From Paenibacillus donghaensis (lineage in GTDB: Bacteria > Bacillota > Bacilli > Paenibacillales > Paenibacillaceae), in the NCBI RefSeq assembly GCF_002192415.1, contig NZ_CP021780.1, forward strand, positions 4,402,001 through 4,466,000: a DNA stretch of 64,000 bases. The letters are read 5' to 3'. Made by a program: the position numbers and the translations under genes. Numbering within the stretch: the first letter of the stretch is position 1; every line of letters begins with the position of its first letter. Under the pieces are notes generated by a model, which was not told where the DNA came from, ran no database searches, and worked only from the letters and a program-made list of their open reading frames with translations. Of the stretch, positions 27,519 to 35,074 are shown piece by piece.

Positions 27519-28175
27519 TCACTCTTGCTGCACTGCAGTGATCCGAACGGTGTCTCCGTTCTTCACCTCTGCCGCATTTGCCTCATCGGTATCGATATGC
27601 ATCTCCAGCACGAAATCACGGCTGGCACGAATACGCACATCATGAAGCGTAATTTTCTTGCCGGAATCCGCCGACTCTACAGCAACCGAATCCCCATTCT
27701 TCACCCCATACCGAGCTGCATCCTCTTCGCTCATATGAATATGGCGTTTGGCGCAGATCGTCTTATTGTTCATCACCAGCATGCCTTTGGGTCCGATCAC
27801 ACACAGGCTCGCGGAGCCTGCCGTATCCCCTGAATCGCGGACGGGGGGGTTAATCCCGAGCGCAAAAGCATCACTGCGCGAAATTTCGATCTGGCTGTCA
27901 GGCCGCAGCGGCCCCAGTACGCGGACACTCGGAAAACAGCCTTTGGGTCCGGCGATACAAACAGTTTCCGCAGCGGCAAATTGACCGGGCTGCTTCAGAT
28001 TGCTTCGGACCGTCAGCTCATGGCCAGCTCCGAACAGCACCTCCATATCCTGGCGGTTCAGATGGATATGGCGGGCGGAGATTCCAACCGGAATGCTATA
28101 GCTGCGGTCCTTTACTCTAAGCGTGCTTGCGATTTCCGCCGCAAGGCTGTGAACCAGTTGATTATTTATGTCCAT
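27519..28175 (-). CDS. pduL: PduL-type phosphotransacylase with N-terminal targeting helix
   Basis: About 218 residues. Two beta-barrel repeats carry the zinc histidines in VGISARHIHLN and AKRHIHMSEEDA, and VIGPKGMLVMNN also fits PduL. It moves the acyl group from CoA to phosphate inside the shell, recycling CoA for the aldehyde dehydrogenase. The N-terminal helix NNQLVHSLAAEIASTLRV precedes the core, as expected for encapsulated PduL. The start is ATG 28175 (TGATG overlap with the upstream gene) or GTG 28178. Confidence 0.93.
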   Translation of the reverse strand: MDINNQLVHSLAAEIASTLRVKDRSYSIPVGISARHIHLNRQDMEVLFGAGHELTVRSNLKQPGQFAAAETVCIAGPKGCFPSVRVLGPLRPDSQIEISRSDAFALGINPPVRDSGDTAGSASLCVIGPKGMLVMNNKTICAKRHIHMSEEDAARYGVKNGDSVAVESADSGKKITLHDVRIRASRDFVLEMHIDTDEANAAEVKNGDTVRITAVQQE

Positions 28176-28972
28176 CACGGTTGACCATCCTTATTTGTTT
28201 TGGCGCGGCGCGGCCGGTAGTGCAGGCAGAGACTGGCCGGCTGGCCTTTGATCCGCCCGCACAGCGGATCGCCGCACAGATTGCAGCTGATCTCGGTCCG
28301 CTGCACTTGCTGCACTTGCTGCACTTGCTCCCCTTGCTGCTCTTGCTGCAGCACTTGCTGTAGCTCTTGAAGCTCCTGCCGCGGTTCATGCTGTGGCTCT
28401 TCCGGCTCTGGCTGCAGCTCCTGCTGCAACTCCTGATCCATAGCTTCGACCACTGGCGCCTGTTCCGCTTCCGTATCCGCTGCAGGTTCCCCGCCTGCAG
28501 ACTCTTCTGCATCGAGCTCTTCCACATCAGACTCATTAGCTGCCGACAGCTCAGCTTCAGCTGCCTCTTCCTCTGCAACAGGGCTGTCAGCAGCACGCTG
28601 ACCGGCAGCAGACTCTGCCGCCTTCGTCTTCCCGCCCGCAGTTTCCTCCAGCGGCTCTGCCGGCATCTGTTCCGCCCCCGGCTCGGTGAATACGGTTTCG
28701 GGGGAATGGACCAGCCGGCTGATGCCTTCCGCCGGGCGGGCAATGACGATCGCCGCTATAACCGCTCCCAGCTTGCTGGCGCTGCTCTTCGCTCCCTCTA
28801 CCGCAGCTTTGACCGCACCCACATCTCCGGTAATTTTGACCACGATCCGCCCGTCCAGCGCTTTCTCGTAGCCCAGCAGCTTGACATGGGACGATTTCAC
28901 ACAGGTATCGGCAGCCTCCAGCGCCGCCGGATAACCGACCACCTCAATCAGACCAAGGGCATTCCCATTCAC
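28175..28972 (-). CDS. BMC-H shell protein with long acidic tail and C-terminal cysteine motif (PduK-like)
   Basis: About 265 residues. Residues 1-90 are one BMC domain ([32 protein letters not shown]). Residues 95-225 form a low-complexity Glu/Ala/Gln-rich linker including QELQQELQPEPEEPQ. The C-terminus has CNLCGDPLC followed by a fourth cysteine 11 residues on, a likely Fe-S or metal site as proposed for PduK. The role of the tail is unknown; electron transfer across the shell has been suggested for such proteins. GTG at 28972 lies 8 bases after AAGGAG and gives a normal BMC start; GTG 28981 is too close. Confidence 0.88.
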   Translation of the reverse strand: MNGNALGLIEVVGYPAALEAADTCVKSSHVKLLGYEKALDGRIVVKITGDVGAVKAAVEGAKSSASKLGAVIAAIVIARPAEGISRLVHSPETVFTEPGAEQMPAEPLEETAGGKTKAAESAAGQRAADSPVAEEEAAEAELSAANESDVEELDAEESAGGEPAADTEAEQAPVVEAMDQELQQELQPEPEEPQHEPRQELQELQQVLQQEQQGEQVQQVQQVQRTEISCNLCGDPLCGRIKGQPASLCLHYRPRRAKTNKDGQP

Positions 28973-29015
28973 AGTAGCCACTCCTTCAACGTTTTACATG
29001 TATGCTTGTGCTGCT

Positions 29016-29858
29016 CTACAGATTGGACTGTGTCATCGATACCGGGTTGTGGCCCATCGATCTCAGTACGCTTACGCCTACATCGCGGGCGGAGATCACC
29101 GATTGGCGGACCGCGCCGGAATCGCCTGTAATCGTCACGATAATTTCATTCGAACGGGCTGTGCCTTTATCCGGACTGGCGTAGGTTACAATCTCCACAT
29201 TGGCTGTTTTGAGCGCGGTGTCTGCCATCAGCAGGCCAATCGCAGCCGGAGCACCAACCAGAATACCGAAGGATTTGCCCGCCGGTGCGCCAAAAGCTTT
29301 CTCCAGCGCCAGACTCGCACGTGCCGTATAATGCAGTTCTACATGTCCGGCATCGCAAGGGTAGACATCCCCGAAGGTACGCGGCAGCTCCTTGAGCACC
29401 ACTTCCACCGCCCGGCGGGAGTCGGAGACATCCTCGGAGGCAAAAATAATGATACAGCCGTGTCCAGCCCCGCCCTTGGTGTCCCGTGCCATCTCAATCG
29501 AAACCACTTCCGTGTTGGTCGCCTTCACCGCCTCGTCAGCGGCCATAATATGCGGACCTGCGCCGGTACGCGAGCTGATGATGCCGATTGAACGGTATCT
29601 CGGATCCAGGCCCATGCTCTCATGCAGATGGCGGTCCAGATTGGCGATCACCAGGCCCACGGTATCCCCCATGGCTGAGCCGACATATTCCGTTATCGCT
29701 TTGTAATCGGTTGTCACGTCTTGTTCCCTCTTTTCCGTATACTGTTGGTTGTTCAGCGGAAGGCCTGCGGCAGCATCGGCTGCCGGGGAAGAAGGCACGC
29801 CGCCGGGAATTGCCCGGACGGCCGCTTCAATCACCTGCTTCAGAATTGCTTCATCCAT
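29016..29858 (-). CDS. Tandem-domain BMC-T shell protein (PduB-like)
   Basis: A 280-residue protein with two fused BMC domains (about 60-155 and 165-270). PduB-type signatures are AMGDTVGLVIANLD, IISSRTGAGPHIMAADEA and VGAPAAIGLLMADTALKTA. Trimers of this type form gated facets. The N-terminal extension starts with the helix MDEAILKQVIEAAVRAIPGG and a linker; in PduB the N-terminal region links shell to cargo. GGGGTGA precedes the ATG. It lies second in the operon. Confidence 0.93.
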   Translation of the reverse strand: MDEAILKQVIEAAVRAIPGGVPSSPAADAAAGLPLNNQQYTEKREQDVTTDYKAITEYVGSAMGDTVGLVIANLDRHLHESMGLDPRYRSIGIISSRTGAGPHIMAADEAVKATNTEVVSIEMARDTKGGAGHGCIIIFASEDVSDSRRAVEVVLKELPRTFGDVYPCDAGHVELHYTARASLALEKAFGAPAGKSFGILVGAPAAIGLLMADTALKTANVEIVTYASPDKGTARSNEIIVTITGDSGAVRQSVISARDVGVSVLRSMGHNPVSMTQSNL

Positions 29859-29873
29859 ACTCTCACCCCGGTT

Positions 29874-30158
29874 TTATTGTTCAGGCAGCTTCGGCAGAAT
29901 CTTCTCAACGTCCATATGCGGTCTTGGAATCACATGTACCGAAATGACCTCGCCTACCCGTTTCGCGGAAGCTACTCCCGCATCCGTTGCCGCCTTGACA
30001 GCACCTACATCTCCTCTGACCATAACGGTTACCAGACCGGAGCCGATTTTTTCATAGCCGATCAAGGTCACATTCGCAGCCTTTACCATTGAATCCGCTG
30101 CTTCGATTGCGCTGACCAGCCCTTTTGTTTCAATAAGTCCGAGTGCTTCCTGCCGCAT
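29874..30158 (-). CDS. BMC-H hexameric shell protein (PduA/PduJ-like)
   Basis: A 94-residue single BMC domain: [56 protein letters not shown] and [14 protein letters not shown] are the hallmarks of the major shell hexamer. An upstream ATG at 30176 overlaps the ribosome binding site GGAGGTG, which lies 8-9 bases before the ATG at 30158, so the shorter form is correct. It is the first gene of the operon. Confidence 0.95.
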   Translation of the reverse strand: MRQEALGLIETKGLVSAIEAADSMVKAANVTLIGYEKIGSGLVTVMVRGDVGAVKAATDAGVASAKRVGEVISVHVIPRPHMDVEKILPKLPEQ

Positions 30159-30254
30159 AATTTTGCGCACCTCCATAGATTTGAACTTGCGTTTTCATGT
30201 CCATTGTACGAAGAACCGGGCCGCAAATATTTGACTTTAACCACTCGAAACAGG

Positions 30255-30338
30255 ATTATAATGACTAGCTGCCTTGTACTTTAATGACATGTCATAAAAT
30301 TACATGTAGTTAATATGCTATAGTTGATTGCGCTTACA
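30255..30338. promoter_or_regulatory. Divergent control region of GRM operon: -10 box, palindromes, cre-like site
   Basis: Between the shell operon and the divergent kinase there is a TATAAT -10 (minus strand, 30255-30260) without a good -35, suggesting activation. The perfect palindrome ATGACATGTCAT (30284-30295) is followed by TACATGTA (30301-30308), so ACATGT repeats 15 bases apart. TGTAAGCGCAATCA on the minus strand (30325-30338) fits the catabolite-responsive element consensus TGWAARCGYTWWCA at 13 of 14 positions. The repeats may bind the AraC-type regulator and the cre CcpA; both are predictions. Confidence 0.5.
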
Positions 30339-30421
30339 AATAAGCTGTGGCATAATGCCACTATCTTGACAGCTGCCTCCTTGCCGGAGGAGCAGGGTTT
30401 CTGAAAGGAATGGCGATAACC

Positions 30422-31651
30422 ATGTCCGAAGTGATTCAACTTGCCGACATTATTGAAGTGGAAGCATTTAAGAGCATACAAGAGAAGCTGGCCAAAATCG
30501 TGGTGTTTCCCGTTATAACGATTGATGCGGAAGGCAATCCAATGGGCACGTGGAGCAATTTCTCCCCATTCTGCAAGCTGGTGCGTTCTTCCCCCGAAGG
30601 GGAGCGGAAATGCATCGGCTGTGATTATGAGGCCGGGAAGCTGGCGATGAAACACCGCAAACCACAAATCTACCGCTGTCATCTGGGTCTGCAGGACTGT
30701 GTGGCGCCAATCATTGCCGAAGGTTATTTTCTGGGGGCGGTGCTGGGAGGGCAGGTCCTGACGGATGAAGCGGACCGTGCGAAGATTGACGCCGAGCGTA
30801 TCTCAGCTGAATTCGGACTGCCGCTGCAGAAGGTGCTGGAGGCGATTGGGCAGATTCCGCTCGTCAGCCGGCAATACCTGGAGGATTCGGTCAATTTCGA
30901 TACCTTTGTTGCGAACTATATTGCCGAGATCAGTATGAAAAAAATGGTGCAGGAACAATTTCTCAAGGAAAGCCGCGAGAATCTGCTGCTGGAGCAGAAA
31001 GCCAAAACGATGGAGCTGAAGAAACTTCAGGCACAGATTAATCCCCATTTTCTGTTCAACACACTGAACACCATCGCCCGTATGGCCCTGATCGAAAATG
31101 CCCCGGAAACGGAGGAGCTGATCTATAACCTCTGCGACCTGCTGCGCTATAATCTGAAGAATGTCGAGGAATTCCCCAAGATCCGCTCGGAAATCGAGTC
31201 GATTAAGAAATATCTCTACATCCAGACTCTGCGCTACAGCGACCGGATTCAATATGAAATTGAAGTCGACCCTGAGATTATGGATTACCGCATCCCGTCG
31301 ATGGTGCTGCAGCCCTTGGTGGAGAATGCCTTCATGCACGGACTGGAGCAGAAGCGCGACGGCGGCACCGTGCGGATCAGCGGCTGCCGAACGCCGGATA
31401 ACCGGATTGTCATCACCGTTGCGGATAACGGCAGAGGTTTTAAGCCGGATATTCTGCGCGCGTTCGCCAGCTGGGATGAGGACAACGGCACACATACGGG
31501 AATCGGACTATTCAACACACATGAACGGCTGCGCGGCTATTTCGGCAAATCATACGGCCTCAGTATCCGCAGCCAGCCGGATGTCAGCACGCTGGTCCAT
31601 ATCACCCTGCCCTGCTTGAAGGAACAGCTGCAAGCCCCGAATGGAGGATGA
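30422..31651 (+). CDS. PocR-domain sensor histidine kinase for the GRM operon
   Basis: About 409 residues. The N-terminal PocR sensory domain (residues 1-170) has cysteines in ERKCIGCDYEAG and YRCHLGLQDCVAPI. A helical linker leads to a LytS/YesM-type kinase with the phosphorylated histidine in QINPHFLFNTLN, and the ATPase N box LQPLVENAFMHG and G boxes ADNGRGF and TGIGLFN. No membrane segment is seen, so it senses a cytoplasmic signal; PocR domains are linked to 1,3-propanediol-type compounds. ATG 30410 touches the ribosome site; ATG 30422 is preferred, with wide spacing. Confidence 0.9.
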   Translation: MSEVIQLADIIEVEAFKSIQEKLAKIVVFPVITIDAEGNPMGTWSNFSPFCKLVRSSPEGERKCIGCDYEAGKLAMKHRKPQIYRCHLGLQDCVAPIIAEGYFLGAVLGGQVLTDEADRAKIDAERISAEFGLPLQKVLEAIGQIPLVSRQYLEDSVNFDTFVANYIAEISMKKMVQEQFLKESRENLLLEQKAKTMELKKLQAQINPHFLFNTLNTIARMALIENAPETEELIYNLCDLLRYNLKNVEEFPKIRSEIESIKKYLYIQTLRYSDRIQYEIEVDPEIMDYRIPSMVLQPLVENAFMHGLEQKRDGGTVRISGCRTPDNRIVITVADNGRGFKPDILRAFASWDEDNGTHTGIGLFNTHERLRGYFGKSYGLSIRSQPDVSTLVHITLPCLKEQLQAPNGG

Positions 31652-31657
31652 ACATTT

Positions 31658-32410
31658 GTGATTAAACTGATGATAGTTGAGGATGAGCCGCTGGAGCGGC
31701 TGGCGCTGCGCACAATGATTCAGCGGCTGCCGCTGGATATAGAAGTGGTGGAGGATGCCCGCAACGGCGAGGAGGCGATCCGCAAGGTGCAGTTGCTGCG
31801 GCCGCAAATTCTGCTGATGGATATCCGCATGCCCGAGAAGAACGGACTGGAGGCCCAGCAGCAGATTATTCACAGCTTCCCGCAGACGAAGACGATTATT
31901 CTGACTGCCTACAGTGATTTCCAATATGCCCGCGAAGCCCTGCAGTGTGGGGTCATTGACTATCTGCTGAAGCCTGTGCCGCCCCACCAGCTCAAATCTG
32001 CGCTCGACAAGGCGATCCAGTCCTTGAATCAAGGCGAAGCTATGGACGTAGAGGCAATCCCTGCCGCTCCCAAGCCAGACAAAGATCTGATTGAGACAGC
32101 ACTGCGATATATTGAACGGCGCATTACAAGCGAGCTGACTCTGTCTGAGGTTGCCGCGTCCATTCACCTGAATCCGCAATATTTCAGCCGCCTGTTCAAA
32201 AGCCGCACCGGGGTCACCTTTACCGAATACGTCACCGTGCAGAAGATCAGCCGGGCCAAGGATATGCTGCTGCACAGCAGCCTGCCGGTCTACCGGGTGG
32301 CAATTGATCTGGGGTTCTCGGACGCAGCCTATTTCTCGCGTGTCTTCTTCAAATATGAACAGCAGACCCCGCTGCAGTTCAAGAAGCAGGCCGAGCTGGC
32401 CCTGCGGTAG
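31658..32410 (+). CDS. AraC-family response regulator of the GRM operon
   Basis: A 250-residue YesN-type regulator. The receiver domain (1-120) has IVEDEPLERL, the phosphoacceptor Asp55 in LLMDIRMPEKNG and the switch lysine in YLLKPVPP. The C-terminal double helix-turn-helix (about 150-250) shows VAASIHLNPQYFSRLFK and VAIDLGFSDAAYFSRVF. It starts at GTG 31658; its GGAGG overlaps the kinase stop, so the pair is co-translated. It is the likely activator of the divergent shell operon, like DhaA with DhaAS in C. butyricum. Confidence 0.92.
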   Translation: MIKLMIVEDEPLERLALRTMIQRLPLDIEVVEDARNGEEAIRKVQLLRPQILLMDIRMPEKNGLEAQQQIIHSFPQTKTIILTAYSDFQYAREALQCGVIDYLLKPVPPHQLKSALDKAIQSLNQGEAMDVEAIPAAPKPDKDLIETALRYIERRITSELTLSEVAASIHLNPQYFSRLFKSRTGVTFTEYVTVQKISRAKDMLLHSSLPVYRVAIDLGFSDAAYFSRVFFKYEQQTPLQFKKQAELALR

Positions 32411-32445
32411 CTCCCAGTGGGGAATTAAAAGGGAGCCTGGATCGT

Positions 32446-32650
32446 TCGGAGCAAATAGATGCGAAAGTGCAACTAATTTCAGCTGAAACCTCTGTCAGGA
32501 GGTGATTAAGTTCGATATTGCAACTAATTTCGAGTAAATCAATCCTTCAGCGCTCAGACGCCGGAATTAAGTGCCTTTTTGCAACTATTTGATCCAAAAC
32601 ACCAAAAAACCGAAAATTAGATGCACTTGCGCATCTAAATCAATCGGCCA
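32446..32650. repeat. Four-hairpin repeat B, copy 3 (uninterrupted)
   Basis: The best whole copy: it begins AAATAGATGCGAAAGTGCAA and ends ATTAGATGCACTTGCGCATC in inverted order, with two internal units (TTGCAACTAATTTCGAG and GTGCCTTTTTGCAACTATTTG). The third unit is the empty site for the MITE insertion at 11404. Confidence 0.75.
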
Positions 32651-32784
32651 AATTCATGACACCACTACCGGAGCGAAAACTTCGATGTTCTCAACATACT
32701 GAGGCATAAGCAGTAACCACTTTCCTAACTAAATCATGGGTTCGCCAACTTAACAAGCCACTACTGTGCCGAGTCTTCGATATT

Positions 32785-32923
32785 AAGTGAAACGGCTTCG
32801 TCGTCCTCTGCAAAGCGTATGCTTCCGAAGCAGCGATACTACGTATCGCTTTCAGGCATCCGTTTTCTGCGAGAAATAGAAGGATAATTGAGAGCGTGAA
32901 ACATATAAATTCTTATATTTTAA
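32785..32923 (+). repeat. Intergenic repeat A, copy 3
   Basis: Full-length copy similar to 7851-7988: AAGTGAAACGGCTTCG, GCGTATGCTTCCGAAGCAGC, CATCCGTTTTCTGCGAGAAA, TAGAAGGATAATTGAG and CATATAAATTCTTATATTTT. It lies between the AraC-type regulator and ppiB, directly before the ppiB terminator. Confidence 0.75.
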
Positions 32924-32924
32924 A

Positions 32925-32971
32925 CAAAAGGCTGTCCTCACTCGCAGAACTTCTGCTTGTGGGACAGCCTT
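32925..32971 (-). terminator. Terminator after ppiB
   Basis: Minus-strand AAGGCTGTCC pairs with GGACAGCCTT, extended by a second inner stem GCAGAA/TTCTGC, and is followed by TTTTGTTT. It lies about 20 bases after the ppiB stop. Confidence 0.85.
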
Positions 32972-32992
32972 ATTGCTACGCCATATATGATC

Positions 32993-33424
32993 TTAAGCTT
33001 CGATAATTTCTACGGATTTCATCTTGTCGCGGCCTTGGAAAGCATCGACATATTCCATGCCTTTGGCTACTTTACCGAATACGGTGTGTACTCCGTCCAG
33101 GTGAGGCTGTGGAGCGTAGGCGATGTAGAACTGGCTTCCGCCTGTGTTCTTGCCGGCATGTGCCATAGCCAGGGAACCGCGCTCGTGTTTGTTAGGGTTA
33201 ATCTCGCAGTTGATGGTGTAACCTGGCCCGCCGGAGCCTGTTCCACTAGGACATCCGCCTTGTGCTACGAAACCTGGAATGACACGGTGGAATACCAAAC
33301 CATTGTAGAAACCTTCTGTTGCCAGCTTCTCAAAGTTGGCTACTGTGTTAGGCGCATCCTGTTCGAACAAGTCGATCAGCACTTCGCCGCCGTTTTCAAG
33401 TGTAACTTTTGCTTGCTTTGCCAT
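32993..33424 (-). CDS. ppiB: Cyclophilin-type peptidyl-prolyl isomerase
   Basis: A 143-residue cytoplasmic cyclophilin that speeds cis/trans isomerisation of prolyl bonds. Motifs are [36 protein letters not shown] and [15 protein letters not shown]. No signal peptide is present. The ATG follows a GGGGT-type site. It has its own terminator and no operon partner. Confidence 0.94.
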   Translation of the reverse strand: MAKQAKVTLENGGEVLIDLFEQDAPNTVANFEKLATEGFYNGLVFHRVIPGFVAQGGCPSGTGSGGPGYTINCEINPNKHERGSLAMAHAGKNTGGSQFYIAYAPQPHLDGVHTVFGKVAKGMEYVDAFQGRDKMKSVEIIEA

Positions 33425-33500
33425 ATGTAAATACCCCTTTCGAATTTACCAAATGTTGAACACTTTTTTTATTCTACTATGAAACCACGCACAAAGCAAA

Positions 33501-33522
33501 ACCGGAAGGCCATCCCTCCGGT
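33501..33522 (-). terminator. Terminator after lysA
   Basis: On the minus strand, ACCGGAGGGATGGCCTTCCGGT folds with a small internal mismatch and is followed by TTTGC. It lies 33 bases beyond the lysA stop. Confidence 0.6.
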
Positions 33523-33554
33523 CTTAGCTCTGCATCCTATAAATATGCGGACAG

Positions 33555-34886
33555 TTATTTCAATACTGCTTGCTTGGCAATCCGCTGGGGTACGATATCG
33601 TTGGCAATCAGATCATCATGGCTTTCGCGGCGCACGACCAGATCGCTCTGCCCGTTCTGCACGAAGACTACCGCCGGACGGCGAATCCGGTTATAGTTGC
33701 TCGCCATCGAATAGTTGTATGCGCCTGTGCAGGCTACCGCCAGCAGATCACCGCTCTGCGCTTCCGGAAGCTCTACGTCCCAGATCAGCATGTCGCCGCT
33801 CTCGCAGCATTTGCCGGCAATCGAAACCGTTTCGGAAGCGGCTTCTGTCGCCCGGTTGGCGAGCAGCGCTTCATATTTGGATTGATACAGCGCTGGACGC
33901 GGGTTGTCAGTCATTCCGCCATCCACCGCAATGTATTTGCGTACGCCAGGGATATCCTTCTGGGTTCCCACAGTATAGAGTGTAGTTCCCGCATCGCCGA
34001 CAATACTGCGGCCCGGCTCTACCCAGATCTGCGGCAGGGCATCATAAATTCCGGCAAAATAAGTCTTCACCGCACCTGTAATCGCGGCCACATATTCCGA
34101 GACATGCAGCGGCGTATCGCCGTCCACATAACGGATGCCGAAGCCGCCGCCCAGATTGACGACACGGAAGTCAACTGCCAAGCCTTCGCGCACGCTGCGC
34201 GCAAAGCCGGCTACCCGCTCCACCGCAAGCTCGAAGCCGTCGGTTTCGAAGATTTGGGAGCCAATGTGCGAATGAACGCCGAGCAGAACTAGATTGCTTT
34301 TGGAGGCAGCTGCTCTAACCGCTTCATAAGCTGATCCGTTCCCGATATCGAAACCAAACTTGGAGTCGGTCTGGCCGGTCGAGGTATATTCATGCGTATG
34401 CGCTTCAACCCCTGGGGTCACACGCAGCAGTACATTCACCTTCGCTTCCTTGCGGCTGGCAATCGACTGCAGGAGGCTAAGCTCCACCAGGTTGTCGACC
34501 ACGAAGCAGCCGATCCCGGAATCAATCGCCATCTCAATCTCGTCGGCTGTCTTGTTGTTGCCATGGAAATGAATCCGCTCGGCCGGGAATCCCGCCTTCA
34601 GTGCAGTAAACAGCTCTCCATCGGAAACCACGTCCAGCGACAGTCCCTCTTCATCAGCCAAACGGCACATCGCCATAACCGAAAAGGCCTTGCTCGCATA
34701 AGCGACCTGGAAACCAAGTCCTGAAGCCTTGAAGGCTTCCATATATTCACGGCAACGCTGGCGAACCAATTGCTCGTCCAATATATACAGCGGAGTTCCA
34801 TATTCCGCTTTCAGTTCAGTCACATCACATCCGCCAATTTCCAAATGCCCTGCATTGTTAATTTGGCTCGTCCCGTGTAAAAACAT
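33555..34886 (-). CDS. lysA: Diaminopimelate decarboxylase
   Basis: A 443-residue PLP enzyme of the alanine-racemase-like fold that makes lysine from meso-diaminopimelate. The PLP lysine is in FQVAYASKAFSV. HFHGNNKTADEIE, GVHSHIGSQI, VNLGGGFGIRY, EPGRSIVGDAGT and CCESGDML are typical. An in-frame start 15 bases upstream is rejected; the ATG at 34886 is 8 bases after GGAGG. It adjoins the spoVA genes, as lysA does in many Bacillus relatives. Confidence 0.95.
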   Translation of the reverse strand: MFLHGTSQINNAGHLEIGGCDVTELKAEYGTPLYILDEQLVRQRCREYMEAFKASGLGFQVAYASKAFSVMAMCRLADEEGLSLDVVSDGELFTALKAGFPAERIHFHGNNKTADEIEMAIDSGIGCFVVDNLVELSLLQSIASRKEAKVNVLLRVTPGVEAHTHEYTSTGQTDSKFGFDIGNGSAYEAVRAAASKSNLVLLGVHSHIGSQIFETDGFELAVERVAGFARSVREGLAVDFRVVNLGGGFGIRYVDGDTPLHVSEYVAAITGAVKTYFAGIYDALPQIWVEPGRSIVGDAGTTLYTVGTQKDIPGVRKYIAVDGGMTDNPRPALYQSKYEALLANRATEAASETVSIAGKCCESGDMLIWDVELPEAQSGDLLAVACTGAYNYSMASNYNRIRRPAVVFVQNGQSDLVVRRESHDDLIANDIVPQRIAKQAVLK

Positions 34887-35074
34887 TGTGCAGTCCTCCA
34901 ATTAATAGGGAATTAGCATTTCCATCCCTCTATGATATGTTCAGGCCCGCCGCAAGGTGCCACATCACGCTCCGGAAGCAGAATCTCCGGTTTTGCGGGG
35001 CTGGTTAGTGTATTCAGTATAACAGAGAGAGGGAACCCCTTGAATGGACTATTTTGCAGGAGATTTGTATTATC

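Noticed and set aside
28367-29131. 254-residue plus-strand protein
   Set aside because: It is antisense to the PduK-like tail and BMC-T gene, which have clear family matches.
30159-30176. Start of the PduA-like gene at 30176
   Set aside because: That ATG overlaps the GGAGGTG that serves the ATG at 30158; the extra residues MEVRKI are not part of the BMC fold.
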